The position numbers and the translations under genes were made by a program. DNA of 64,000 bases from Streptomyces cavernae (lineage in GTDB: Bacteria > Actinomycetota > Actinomycetes > Streptomycetales > Streptomycetaceae), in NCBI RefSeq assembly GCF_004023625.1, contig NZ_ML137708.1, forward strand, positions 1 to 64,000. The letters run 5' to 3'. Positions within the stretch are counted from its first letter, which is position 1. Each line of letters opens with the position of its first letter. This document shows positions 16,347 to 24,579 of this stretch, one piece after another. A model generated the notes under the pieces. That model was not told the DNA's origin, made no database searches, and saw nothing but the letters and a program-made list of their open reading frames with translations.

Positions 16347-16927
16347 CCCGCCCCACCGACACCCACCGCCCCGGCGAGCACCCGCTGACGATCCTGCGGG
16401 ACAAGCGGCGGCGGGAGACCGGAAGCAGCCTGGAGCCTCGCCACCGGGGCGACATCGAGCCGGCCCGGCAGGCCGAAGCGGCCAGGAGCGAGGCCGACGC
16501 CCTACGGGCGCAGCTCCGTGAGCGGACCGCCGACCTGCGGCGAGTGACGGCCGAGTACGACAACTACCGCAAGCGAGTCCGCCGCGACCGGCGCACGGTC
16601 GGCGAGATAGCCGTGGCCAACGTGCTCACCGGACTCCTCCCCGTCCTGGACGCCATCGACCAGGCCCGCATGCAAGGACAGGTCACCGGCGGCTTCCGCC
16701 GTGTCACCGATGTACTGGAAAGCGAGCTCGCGGCCCTGGGCCTCGAGGCCTTCGGGGCGGTGGGCGATCCTTTCGACCCCGCCCTGCACGAGGCCGTCTC
16801 CTGCACCCCCGCCGACCGTGTCGAACAGCCCACCTGTACCGCGGTCCTGCGCCCCGGCTACCGGGTCGGCGACCAACTCCTGCGGCCCGCCCAGACGGAG
16901 GTCGCCGAACCACCGGCCGACCGGTGA
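16343..16927 (+). CDS. grpE: GrpE-family nucleotide exchange factor
   Basis: A 194-residue GrpE. The long helix ([20 protein letters not shown]) leads into the family hallmark [15 protein letters not shown] near residue 70, then a core ([20 protein letters not shown]) and a C-terminal beta domain ([34 protein letters not shown]). It releases ADP from DnaK. The ATG overlaps the dnaK stop (ATGA). The C-terminus ends inside a 27-bp DNA repeat that recurs 42 bp later. Confidence 0.9.
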   Translation: MTRPTDTHRPGEHPLTILRDKRRRETGSSLEPRHRGDIEPARQAEAARSEADALRAQLRERTADLRRVTAEYDNYRKRVRRDRRTVGEIAVANVLTGLLPVLDAIDQARMQGQVTGGFRRVTDVLESELAALGLEAFGAVGDPFDPALHEAVSCTPADRVEQPTCTAVLRPGYRVGDQLLRPAQTEVAEPPADR

Positions 16928-16987
16928 TGCCACGACCGGTGAAGCCACGAGTGGAGCCTTGACCGGTGATGCCACGACCGGTGAAGC
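16919..16987 (+). repeat. 27-bp direct repeat across the grpE stop
   Basis: The 27 bases 16919-16945 recur exactly at 16961-16987. Each copy is itself two near-identical 15-mers starting GACCGGTGA. The first copy contains the grpE stop codon, so the repeat arose at the 3' end of that gene. Confidence 0.85.
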
Positions 16988-17029
16988 AACCGATGCCGGC
17001 ACTTCTCGCGATCGACGCGGAGGAACACC

Positions 17030-17443
17030 ATGCACATGCAATGGGACTCGTTCCTGGCAGCGGTCCAGGAGCGGGGTGAATACGACACACCGCAGGAGGC
17101 CGAGCGGTCCGCACGGGTCGTGATCGCGCTCCTGGGCGCGCACCTGGCGGGTGACATTCGCGCCGAGCTGGCCGCCCGGCTTCCGGAGACGTTCGCAATG
17201 CTGCTGCTCAACCCTCTCCAGGCGCACGAGCCACTGTCTCCGGAGCGATTCATCCGGGCCACCGCCGCATGGATCGAGGGAGCCACCGAACAGACGGCGA
17301 CCTGGGATGTCAGCGCGGTGCTCAGCGTGGTGGCCGACGCCGCCGACGAAGACCTGATGAGCAAGGTCCTCCTGCAACTGCCCCCGGGCTACGACCTGCT
17401 GTTCGGCCGACCGCGCCCATCTGTGTCGCAGGACGGCGTGTAG
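17030..17443 (+). CDS. DUF2267 family protein
   Basis: A 137-residue protein with the DUF2267 layout: a conserved helical N-terminus (WDSFLAAVQERGEYDTPQEA), VVIALLGAHLAGDIRAELAARLPE and a second half (RFIRATAAWIEG, DLMSKVLLQLPPGYDLLFG). The pattern resembles a repeated helical module; function is unknown, although homologues often sit near stress genes. ATG 17030 follows GGAGGAAC. Confidence 0.8.
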   Translation: MHMQWDSFLAAVQERGEYDTPQEAERSARVVIALLGAHLAGDIRAELAARLPETFAMLLLNPLQAHEPLSPERFIRATAAWIEGATEQTATWDVSAVLSVVADAADEDLMSKVLLQLPPGYDLLFGRPRPSVSQDGV

Positions 17444-17539
17444 CGCGGGGACGGACGGTGTCCGAACTGGCCTCCGGTGAGCTGACGTTGCCTGTCGAGC
17501 GGTACCGGCTCGACCAACTACACGATTTGTTGTCCGACA

Positions 17540-17998
17540 TCACCCAATATCGACCGTCACATTCACACGGCCACCATTGTCCCCCAGGCACGCATTGGCG
17601 TCATTGATGCGCAGCCCCAGTCGACCGGAATGTTCGGCGTCGAACGCGTCGCCTTCTCCTACAACGAATACCGGGCCACGGCCAATTCGCCCAATGAGGG
17701 TTCCGTAGGGAGCGTCGTCGGTCACATGGCAGCGTTCCTGGAACCCTATCTCCTCATCGGTGTTCCAGTCGTACCCCTCAGGACCTATGCGCCCTCCAAG
17801 CTCTTTGTCGCGACGGTAATCGACCGTCCACCTGCCCTCAGCGGAGATGTCGACGAACTGACCGGCTTGGACGTATGCAACTCTCTGCCAGCCGTCCCTT
17901 GCCCGGATTTTGACGTCAGTGGTATCAACGTTGGCCGGTAGGGTCACTCCAAGAGCAAGGGCAAGACAGGCTGCTCCTACAAGGGTGCTTCTCATCAT
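17540..17998 (-). CDS. Secreted LecA/PA-IL-like carbohydrate-binding protein
   Basis: A 152-residue protein with a signal peptide (MMRSTLVGAACLALALGVTLPA) and a single domain resembling the PA-IL/LecA-type jelly roll: VYVQAGQFVDISAEGRWTVD-like sequence, IGPEGYDWN, YGTLIGRIG, and the C-terminal calcium/sugar-site motif LRINDANACLGDNGG. Such domains bind galactose-type sugars. ATG 17998 is preferred because GGGGAGG lies 7-8 bases upstream. Codon GC is lower than in its neighbours, hinting at transfer. It converges with the DUF2267 gene. Confidence 0.65.
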   Translation of the reverse strand: MMRSTLVGAACLALALGVTLPANVDTTDVKIRARDGWQRVAYVQAGQFVDISAEGRWTVDYRRDKELGGRIGPEGYDWNTDEEIGFQERCHVTDDAPYGTLIGRIGRGPVFVVGEGDAFDAEHSGRLGLRINDANACLGDNGGRVNVTVDIG

Positions 17999-18671
17999 CT
18001 CCGGCACCTCCCCTTACGGGCTCGTCCTGAGTAAGCACTCGCAGCTGCACCGATAATGAGAATGAGCAGGAAAATTCCGTACCGAAACAGCAAATGTCCT
18101 GCAACGAGGCCGGTTATGGCCATGCCGTCACCCGTTTCACCAGAACGCCTGATTTCACACGGATATTCTTACGGGACTTCTCAAAACATGATGCTACGTC
18201 GGATCGAGGCACTCCGAATACGCTGCCATTCGGGCCAGTGCCATCACCGGGCTGGCATTCAGAGGCGGCCGAGACGCGCTTGTTGTCGGTCGGGGGCGGC
18301 AGGGTGGGGACGGCGACGCGATCCGCAAGTCGTACGGCAGTGGATCGAGGGTCCGCACTACGGGGGCGACGGCGCCTCATGGGAGAAGACGCGTGAACCG
18401 ACGGCCCGTCCGGAGTGGTACGACGGACGGGAGCGCCGTCCCCCTCTATCCTGCCCGCGCGGGGCACCGCGGCGACGCGGGGCCGCACCCCCAGGAACGC
18501 ACCCCCGCCCATAGGCGCCACCCAAGGCGTTACCCGGGGTAAGAAAAGTGTTCGCCGGGGCGGTGCGCAGGTGAAGGGTTTGTCGCTACGTTTTGACATG
18601 CACGCAACGCTCGCCGTTCGCGCACACCCGTTCACCGAACTCTTCACCCGCTTCCCCCCAGGAGCCACCCC
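17999..18671. other. Long gap of mixed composition without a clear gene
   Basis: The first ~200 bp (18040-18240) are markedly AT-richer than the rest and probably hold the promoter of the lectin-like gene. At 18300-18450 one plus-strand frame reads protein-like for about 45 residues (QWIEGPHYGGDGASWEKTRE) but has no start signal or family, so it may be a gene remnant. The end of the gap (18590-18670) precedes the secreted phosphodiesterase and may hold its promoter (TTTTGACA at 18591). Confidence 0.5.
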
Positions 18672-20015
18672 ATGCGCATGCGCAGACTCCTCGCCTGTCT
18701 TGCCGCGGCCACCGCCACGCTCGGCGGTCTCACCGCGGCGGCGCCCACCGCCGCGGCCGCGGACTCGGGCACGTTCAGCGTGCTCACCTACAACGTCGCG
18801 GGCCTGCCGGAGGCGATCTCCAGCGCTCCGACCCCGCGCGAATCAGCCACCCCGGAGATAGGCCGGCGCATCGCCCCGTACGACATCGTCAACGTCCAGG
18901 AGGACTTCAACTACCACGCCTACCTGTACTCCACGGACACCCACCCGTACCGCACGGCGACGAGCGGCGGCGCGGCCATCGGCAGCGGGCTCAACACGGT
19001 CTCCGACTACGCCTGGGACGGGGACGACTTCGAGCGGGTGCGCTGGAAGGACTGCCAGTTCGACTCCGGTGACTGCCTCACGCCCAAGGGGTTCACCTTC
19101 ATGCGCGAGCAGCTCGCCGAGGGCGTGTACGTGGACGTCTACAACCTGCACACCAACGCCGGTGTCAGCGAAGGCGATCTGGCGGCGCGCGCGGCCAACC
19201 TGGCCCAGCTGACCGCGTTCATGAAGACCCACTCGGCGGGCAACGCGGTCGTCGTCATGGGTGACACCAACACCCGCTACACCCGATCCGGCGACACCAT
19301 CGCCGAGTTCGCCGCGGCCAACGGCCTGACCGACCCCTGGGTGCAGCTGATCCGCGGCGGGGTCGCGCCCGCCAAGGGCAGCGCCACGCTGGGCTGCGAC
19401 CAGTCCGGGCCCACCGTGCCCAACACCTGCGAGGTCGTGGACAAGGTCCTCTACCGCGGCAGCAAGCTCGTCACGCTCAACGCGACCTCGTACAACAACG
19501 AGCACAGCAAGTTCCTCACCTCCGACGGGCTGATGCTCTCCGACCACGACCCGATCGCGGTCGGCTTCAACTGGTCGCGGAACCCCGACTTCCGGCTGAG
19601 CGAGCAGTTCGGCGGCCCGCACGGCGACTACTACCAGGACATCGACGCCGTCCCGGCCGGCGCCCGCGCCACGAAGATCTCGCTGCGGGCCGGCTCGCGG
19701 GTCGACCAGGTCGGCATCACGCTGGCGAACGGAACCGCGCTCACCCACGGCGGTACGGGCGGCACCGCCTCCTCGCTGACGCTGGGCAGCGGTGAGTACG
19801 TGACGACCGCATACCTGTGCCGCGCTCAGAAGGACGGCCGTACCCGGGTCTTCTACGCCAAGTTCACGACCAACCTCGGCAACAGCCTGGCGGGCGGTAC
19901 CACGACGTCCGACTGCGTGACGCGTACGGCGCCGTCCGGGTGGCAGATCGCCGGATTCCACGGGCGCTCGGGGAACGAGGTGGACAAGATCGGCTTCATC
20001 TACACGAAGCGCTAG
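18672..20015 (+). CDS. Secreted sphingomyelinase-like phosphodiesterase with lectin-like C-terminus
   Basis: A 447-residue exported protein. A signal peptide ends near ...TAAAA at residues 28-30. An endonuclease/exonuclease/phosphatase domain spans ~33-300 with LTYNVAGLP (Asn), NVQEDF (Glu, Mg ligand), VVVMGDTNTR and the terminal SDHDPIAVG. The C-terminal ~130 residues (AGSRVDQVGITLANGTALTHG, NEVDKIGFIYTKR) look like a jacalin-type lectin domain. Related proteins are phospholipase C/sphingomyelinase-like and cleave phosphodiesters outside the cell. The substrate is not proven. Confidence 0.8.
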   Translation: MRMRRLLACLAAATATLGGLTAAAPTAAAADSGTFSVLTYNVAGLPEAISSAPTPRESATPEIGRRIAPYDIVNVQEDFNYHAYLYSTDTHPYRTATSGGAAIGSGLNTVSDYAWDGDDFERVRWKDCQFDSGDCLTPKGFTFMREQLAEGVYVDVYNLHTNAGVSEGDLAARAANLAQLTAFMKTHSAGNAVVVMGDTNTRYTRSGDTIAEFAAANGLTDPWVQLIRGGVAPAKGSATLGCDQSGPTVPNTCEVVDKVLYRGSKLVTLNATSYNNEHSKFLTSDGLMLSDHDPIAVGFNWSRNPDFRLSEQFGGPHGDYYQDIDAVPAGARATKISLRAGSRVDQVGITLANGTALTHGGTGGTASSLTLGSGEYVTTAYLCRAQKDGRTRVFYAKFTTNLGNSLAGGTTTSDCVTRTAPSGWQIAGFHGRSGNEVDKIGFIYTKR

Positions 20016-20139
20016 CGCGTCGGCAGTCGCGTCTGCGCGGGGCAGTGAACGCGGCGGTCGCCCGGCGCGTATCAGCTCGCGGAGTCGCTCCATCACGTTG
20101 CGTGCCCGCACGCCGAGCAGAGACGAGAGGACGAGGAAC

Positions 20140-20349
20140 ATGGCGGAACAGCGCTACCACGTCATCGACATGACCTGCGGCCGTTGTGCCGGATCCATCG
20201 AGACCAAGGTCTCGGGGGTCCTCGGCGTCGACCGGGTGGGCATCGACCTCAGCACCCGATCGGTGATCGTCACGGGCGATGCGCTCGACGGGGCGAAGGT
20301 CTGCGAGGCGATCGCGGACGCCGGGTTCGAGGTGGCCGCGGTGCTGTGA
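20140..20349 (+). CDS. copZ: Heavy-metal-associated (CopZ-like) metallochaperone
   Basis: A 69-residue HMA-domain protein with the metal motif MTCGRCAGSIE (MxCxxC, residues ~11-16) and the usual beta-alpha-beta-beta-alpha-beta length. It binds Cu(I) and passes it to a P-type ATPase. ATG 20140 follows GACGAGGAAC. No copper ATPase or CsoR gene is nearby, so it is an orphan here. A strong hairpin follows. Confidence 0.85.
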   Translation: MAEQRYHVIDMTCGRCAGSIETKVSGVLGVDRVGIDLSTRSVIVTGDALDGAKVCEAIADAGFEVAAVL

Positions 20350-20365
20350 CGCTCCGAAAGACGAC

Positions 20366-20401
20366 GGCGAGGCCCGGCGGCATCGGCCGCCGGGCCTCGC
20401 C
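20366..20401. terminator. Perfect 16-bp stem terminator
   Basis: GGCGAGGCCCGGCGGC (20366-20381), loop ATCG, then its exact complement (20386-20401). It lies 17 bp after the CopZ-like stop. Confidence 0.85.
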
Positions 20402-20631
20402 GCGCTGTGAACGGTGTCCCCGCTATGACGGTGTCCGCGCTATGACGGTGTACGACGACGCCGTACGCTTTAGGCCGCTCGATCACGCCGCACGATGCCG
20501 GCCCGAAACGGCGCTGAACACCTTGGGTCTCACCGTCCGTATGTGATCAGTACAGGGTGCGAGCCGCACCGAGAGGTGTCTGCCGCTCGTTCCTGGACGA
20601 GTAAGGCAGATCCGGATCCAAGGAGCAGACC

Positions 20632-22071
20632 ATGAAGGCGACCGCGCAGATCGGCGTCACCGGGCTTGCGGTGATGGGCCGCAATCTGGCCCGGAACTTC
20701 GCCCGCCACGGCTACACCGTCGCCGTCCACAACCGCACCCCTGCCAAGACCAAGGCGCTGGTGGACGAGTTCGGACACGAGGGCGCGTTCGTGGCGGCCG
20801 AGACGGCCGAGGAGTTCGTCGCGGCCCTGGAGCGCCCGCGCCGCCTCATGATCATGGTGCAGGCAGGTGCCGCCACCGACGCCGTGATCGCGGAGTTCGC
20901 CCCGCTCCTGGAACCCGGCGACGTCATCATCGACGGCGGCAACGCCCACTTCGCCGACACCCGCCGCCGCGAGCAGGCGCTGCGCGAGCAGGGACTCCAC
21001 TTCGTCGGCGCGGGCGTCTCGGGCGGTGAGGAGGGCGCGCTCAACGGGCCCTCGATCATGCCCGGCGGATCCGCGGAGTCCTACGCCTCGCTCGGCCCGA
21101 TGTTCGAGTCGATCAGCGCCAAGGTCGACGGCGAGCCGTGCGCCACGCACGTCGGTACGGACGGCGCCGGACACTTCGTGAAGATGGTGCACAACGGCAT
21201 CGAGTACGCCGACATGCAGCTGATCGGCGAGGCTTACGACCTGCTGCGTCAGGTCGCCGGATACACCCCGGCCGAGATCGCGGAGATCTTCCGCACCTGG
21301 AACCGGGGCCGTCTGGACTCCTACCTCATCGAGATCACGGCCGAGGTGCTCGCGCACGTGGACGCGTCGACCGGACGGCCCTTCGTCGATGTCGTCGTGG
21401 ACGCCGCCGGGCAGAAGGGAACCGGCCGCTGGACGGTGCAGACTGCGCTGGACCTCGGGTCCCCGGTCACCGCGATCGCCCAGGCCACCTTCGCCCGCGC
21501 CGCCTCCAGCCAGTCCGCGCTGCGCGCCGCCTACCGCGACCTGCCGGGCGGCACCTCCCCCGTGCTCAGCCAGACCGAGGCCCAGCGGTTCACCGCCCAG
21601 GTGGAGCACGCGCTGTACGCGTCGAAGCTGATCGCGTACGACCAGGGCTGGAAGATGATCCTGGACGCGGCCGAGGAGTACGGCTGGAAGATCGACCTCG
21701 GCGCGGTGGCGAAGATCTGGCGTGGCGGCTGCATCATCCGCGCCGCGTTCCTGGACCGGATCCGCGCCGCCTACGCCGTCGACCCCGGCCTCGTCAGCCT
21801 GCTGTCCGACCCCGGTTTCGCGGCCGAGGTCAAGGACGCCCAGGTGCCGTGGCGCGAGGTGGTCGCCATGGCCGCCCGCCGCGGTGTACCCGTGCCCGCG
21901 TTCTCGGCCTCCCTGTCGTACTACGACACCCTGCGCTCCGACCGCCTGCCCGCGGCCCTGACCCAGGGGCAGCGCGACTACTTCGGCGCGCACACCTACC
22001 GTCGCGTGGACCGGGAGGGCAGCTTCCACACGCTGTGGGGCGAGGCGGGCCGCGCGGAGACAGAGGCCTGA
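20632..22071 (+). CDS. gnd: 6-phosphogluconate dehydrogenase, decarboxylating
   Basis: A 479-residue full-length Gnd that turns 6-phosphogluconate into ribulose-5-phosphate plus CO2 and NAD(P)H in the pentose phosphate pathway. The dinucleotide fold is at residues 6-20 (IGVTGLAVMGRNLARNF). The substrate signature GAGVSGGEEGALNGPSIMPG (residues ~125-144), HFVKMVHNGIEYADMQLIGE and GTGRWTVQTALDLGSPVT follow. ATG 20632 is preceded by AAGGAGCAG. It is a single gene bounded by terminators. Confidence 0.95.
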   Translation: MKATAQIGVTGLAVMGRNLARNFARHGYTVAVHNRTPAKTKALVDEFGHEGAFVAAETAEEFVAALERPRRLMIMVQAGAATDAVIAEFAPLLEPGDVIIDGGNAHFADTRRREQALREQGLHFVGAGVSGGEEGALNGPSIMPGGSAESYASLGPMFESISAKVDGEPCATHVGTDGAGHFVKMVHNGIEYADMQLIGEAYDLLRQVAGYTPAEIAEIFRTWNRGRLDSYLIEITAEVLAHVDASTGRPFVDVVVDAAGQKGTGRWTVQTALDLGSPVTAIAQATFARAASSQSALRAAYRDLPGGTSPVLSQTEAQRFTAQVEHALYASKLIAYDQGWKMILDAAEEYGWKIDLGAVAKIWRGGCIIRAAFLDRIRAAYAVDPGLVSLLSDPGFAAEVKDAQVPWREVVAMAARRGVPVPAFSASLSYYDTLRSDRLPAALTQGQRDYFGAHTYRRVDREGSFHTLWGEAGRAETEA

Positions 22072-22101
22072 TCGGTCCCCAGTAACGGGCGCACTTGCTT
22101 C

Positions 22102-22131
22102 GGGCCTCACGGCTTCCTGACCGTGAGGCCC
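22102..22131. terminator. gnd terminator hairpin
   Basis: GGGCCTCACGG (22102-22112), 8-base loop, CCGTGAGGCCC (22121-22131): a perfect 11-bp stem 30 bp after the gnd stop. Confidence 0.85.
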
Positions 22132-22149
22132 TCAGCGTTTCACCACCCC

Positions 22150-22322
22150 AGGGCCCCGTCGGTCCCGTCGGTCTCGTCGGTCCTGCGGTCTCGTCGGTCC
22201 CATCGACCCCGCAGTCTCGTCGGTCCCGCAGTCTCGTCGGTCCCATCAACCCCGCAGTCTCGTCGGTCCCGCAGTCTCGTCGGTCCCGCAGTGCCATCGA
22301 CACCGCGGTCTCGTCGGTGTGC
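22150..22322 (+). repeat. 17-bp tandem repeat array (GCAGTCTCGTCGGTCCC)
   Basis: At least five good copies of GCAGTCTCGTCGGTCCC and degenerate copies at both ends. Two copies are followed by an extra 9-bp ATCGACCCC/ATCAACCCC block, giving alternating 17- and 26-bp periods. The array fills the convergent gap between the gnd terminator and the DUF3105 gene. Confidence 0.85.
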
Positions 22323-22324
22323 TG

Positions 22325-22345
22325 GTGTCCGGTCGCCCCGGACAC
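22325..22345. terminator. 8-bp stem hairpin after the repeat array
   Basis: GTGTCCGG, 5-base loop, CCGGACAC. It lies 28 bp beyond the DUF3105 stop on its downstream side, so it can terminate that minus-strand unit. Confidence 0.65.
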
Positions 22346-22373
22346 CGGCACACCGGCCCGCGCTACAGCCGGC

Positions 22374-23090
22374 TCACGCGGACTTGCCGCCGGTGCAGGG
22401 GGCACCGGGCTCGGGGGTCTGCTCGCCCTGGACGTACTTCTCGAGGAACTTCCCCACCTTGGGGTCGGACTCCTTCTCCACGTTCAGCTGGGCACCCCAC
22501 GCCGTCAGCGTGATCGGCGAGGACTGCTCGGCGAGCGGACTCATCAGGGTGTACGGGGTCTTGTCCACCTTCGCCGACAGCGCCTTCACGTCCGCCTTCG
22601 AGGCCTTGTCGTTGTAGGTCACCCAGACGGCGCCGTGCTCCAGGGAGTGCACGGCGTTCTCGTTGGCTATCGGCGTGGTGTAGACGTCGCCGTCGCAGTT
22701 CTGCCAGGCGGCAGAGTGGTCGCCACCCGCGGCGGGCGTCATCGGGTAGTCGACGGGCTTGTCCACATGGTTCTGCGTGAGCTTCTTGAAGGTCTTCACA
22801 CCGGCGATCGGGGCGGCCTTCGCGGCGACCTCGGCCGCCTCCTTGTCGTTGGCGGAGTCGACCAGGTACCAGCCGCCGAACGCGACGCCCGCCAGGATCG
22901 CGGCGGACGCGGCGATGGTGATGATGCGATTGCGGCGCTCACGGGCCTGCTCGGCGCGGCGCTGCTCCTCGATCTTGGCGCGGCGTTCCGCGGCCCTCTC
23001 CTTGCCGCTCTTCTTGTTGGTGTTCTTGCTTGGGTTCTTGCTGGGGTCCTTGCTTTTATCGGTGCTGGTCTTGGAGTTGCCGGATGCCAT
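22374..23090 (-). CDS. DUF3105 membrane-anchored protein
   Basis: A 238-residue protein. A Lys/Ser-rich cytoplasmic N-terminus (residues 1-55) precedes one transmembrane helix (IITIAASAAILAGVAFGGWYLV) and an extracellular DUF3105 domain with NHVDKPVDYPMTPAAGGDH, NCDGDVYTTPIANENAVHSL, LEHGAVWVTY and a C-terminal ...GAPCTGG. The conserved His and Cys residues suggest metal or redox chemistry, but no reaction is known. It is downstream of the secreted protein gene at 23160 on the same strand. Confidence 0.85.
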   Translation of the reverse strand: MASGNSKTSTDKSKDPSKNPSKNTNKKSGKERAAERRAKIEEQRRAEQARERRNRIITIAASAAILAGVAFGGWYLVDSANDKEAAEVAAKAAPIAGVKTFKKLTQNHVDKPVDYPMTPAAGGDHSAAWQNCDGDVYTTPIANENAVHSLEHGAVWVTYNDKASKADVKALSAKVDKTPYTLMSPLAEQSSPITLTAWGAQLNVEKESDPKVGKFLEKYVQGEQTPEPGAPCTGGKSA

Positions 23091-23159
23091 GGCGAAGTGC
23101 CTTTCGTACAGCGGGGAATGATGGGTGGCTGTGCTCCGGAAGGGAGCGGGGCATCCGGT

Positions 23160-23579
23160 CTAGGTCCGCAGCACCTGCAGCACATGGAGGTTCGGGGGAC
23201 GCGGGGGCGCGGGGCGCGCCGTGACCGCGGTCGCGGCGTGGGCCGGCCGGACCTCCACACGGGCGGGCACCGCCTGCGGGTAGGGGTGAGCGCCGGGCCC
23301 GGTGGCCGGGGTGTCCGCTGCCGCCTTGCCCCCGCACTGGTCGTGTCGGGGCGCGGCACAGAGGTGCTCGCGGCGCTCGCGCTCGCCGTCCGTCGCGTCG
23401 TAGGCGCGGGAGACGGCGGTGAAGGGCTCCGCGGCATGGACGGGCCGCACGGCGTGACCGTCCGAGCACAGGCAGGACATGCCGACAACGGTGGCGAGGG
23501 CGGCCAGGAGGGCCCACAGCACGAATCCGCTGCGCGGCTGCACCCCCCGGCGGTCAATGCCGCGCCACACCTTGAGCAT
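23160..23579 (-). CDS. Conserved secreted/membrane hypothetical protein
   Basis: A 139-residue protein with one N-terminal hydrophobic helix (FVLWALLAALATVVGMSCLC), a Cys/His-rich middle (REHLCAAPRHDQCGG) and a Pro-rich tail ending NLHVLQVLRT. I know this gene as a frequent partner of the DUF3105 gene in Streptomyces, but its function is not known. The 69-bp gap to DUF3105 suggests one transcript. Confidence 0.6.
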   Translation of the reverse strand: MLKVWRGIDRRGVQPRSGFVLWALLAALATVVGMSCLCSDGHAVRPVHAAEPFTAVSRAYDATDGERERREHLCAAPRHDQCGGKAAADTPATGPGAHPYPQAVPARVEVRPAHAATAVTARPAPPRPPNLHVLQVLRT

Positions 23580-23653
23580 TTGAGAATCATATGAGCATGA
23601 AGAGGTGCTCGGTGCGTCGGGTGGCCCGGGGCCCGGCGGCGGTCGGTCGTGGT

Positions 23654-24418
23654 TCAGCTCGCGCGGCGGCGGATCCGGCCGGCGTAGCGCTTCTCCAGTT
23701 CCAGGTTGCTCTCGAAGCCGCCGGGCACGTTGGCCGAGACGTAGACCGGCGGCTGTTCCCCGGAGGCGAGGAGAAGGGAGGCCGCCTCGGCGACCGCCAT
23801 CTGGACCAGCATCACCCCGGTGAGCGTGGACAGGGCGCAGACCGAGCCGCCGCCGGGGAGTTCGAGGAGGGCGTCGCCGCGAGGTGCCGCGTTGTCGAGG
23901 ACTACGTCGGCGAGGTCGGCGAGCTTCTTGCCGCTCGGGTGGGCGGCGGGTACGGCCCGGGTGTGGCTGAGCGAGGTGACGGCGAGGAGGCGGTGGCCCT
24001 GCTCCTTGGCGTGCAGGGCCATCTCCACGATCACGTTATTGACCCCGGAGTTGGAGATCACGACGAAGAGGTCCTGGGGGCTGGGGCCGGCGAGATCGTA
24101 GATCCGGGCGGCGACCCCGGACTCGCGCTCCAGCAGCGGATCGTCGAGGACGCTCGGGGCCTCGCCGCCGTAGAGGACGAGGTCCGCGATGCTCAGCCGG
24201 TTGGTGGGCACCAACCCCCCTGCCCGGCCCGCGACTTCGAGGACGATCGCCTGGGAGTGGCCGGTGCCGAAGGCCTGGATGACGCCGTCCGACCGTACGC
24301 AGTCGGCGATCAGTCCGGCGGCGCGTGCCACGTCGTCACCGGCGGACCCGGTGATGCGGTCGAGGACGGCAAGGCTCTCGCGCGCGAACGCCTTGGCGCT
24401 CACAGACTCTGCGGGCAC
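23654..24418 (-). CDS. SIS-domain sugar-phosphate isomerase/epimerase-like protein
   Basis: A ~254-residue SIS protein of the UPF0309 type: GVIQAFGTGHSQAIVLEVAG (residues ~45-64), LFVVISNSGVNNVIVEMALH, DVVLDNAAPRGDALLELPG and VYVSANVPGGFESNLELEKRY at the end (shown in part). Relatives act on aminosugar phosphates. In this cluster a role in handling GlcNAc- or ManNAc-phosphate is likely but unproven. GTG 24418 is chosen for its GGGGAG at 8 bases; GTG 24454 would run through the operator at 24434-24448. It is divergent from the RpiR gene. Confidence 0.75.
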   Translation of the reverse strand: MPAESVSAKAFARESLAVLDRITGSAGDDVARAAGLIADCVRSDGVIQAFGTGHSQAIVLEVAGRAGGLVPTNRLSIADLVLYGGEAPSVLDDPLLERESGVAARIYDLAGPSPQDLFVVISNSGVNNVIVEMALHAKEQGHRLLAVTSLSHTRAVPAAHPSGKKLADLADVVLDNAAPRGDALLELPGGGSVCALSTLTGVMLVQMAVAEAASLLLASGEQPPVYVSANVPGGFESNLELEKRYAGRIRRRAS

Positions 24419-24433
24419 GCGGACACTCCCCAC

Positions 24434-24448
24434 TGGTGGATTGAACCA
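24434..24448. promoter_or_regulatory. Cluster operator A (TGGTGGATTGAACCA)
   Basis: One of four copies of a 15-bp site with consensus TGGTGATTTGAACCA. It lies in the divergent promoter region of the SIS gene and the RpiR regulator. The flanks extend it into the dyad GGTGG-ATTGAA-CCACC. Confidence 0.7.
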
Positions 24449-24579
24449 CCTCACACAACTCTATCGGTGAATCAATAAATCACACGCCCGCTCCGTGAGC
24501 AACGAGCCGTCGGCGGGACCTCCCGCATCGGTCCTGGTATTCAATTCGCGCCATGAACGGTGGCTGGTACCTTCTGTGC

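Noticed and set aside
18616..18655. Possible PHO-box (GTTCACC-like) repeats before the secreted phosphodiesterase
   Set aside because: The TTCRCC units are spaced 14 and 12 bp rather than the 11-bp period expected for PhoP boxes.
18114..18668. 184-codon minus-strand frame in the 18 kb gap
   Set aside because: Arg/Pro/Ser-rich, no start signal and no recognisable domain.
22150..22322. Tandem array as a CRISPR
   Set aside because: Repeats are contiguous 17-mers with at most 9-bp inserts, no spacers and no cas genes.
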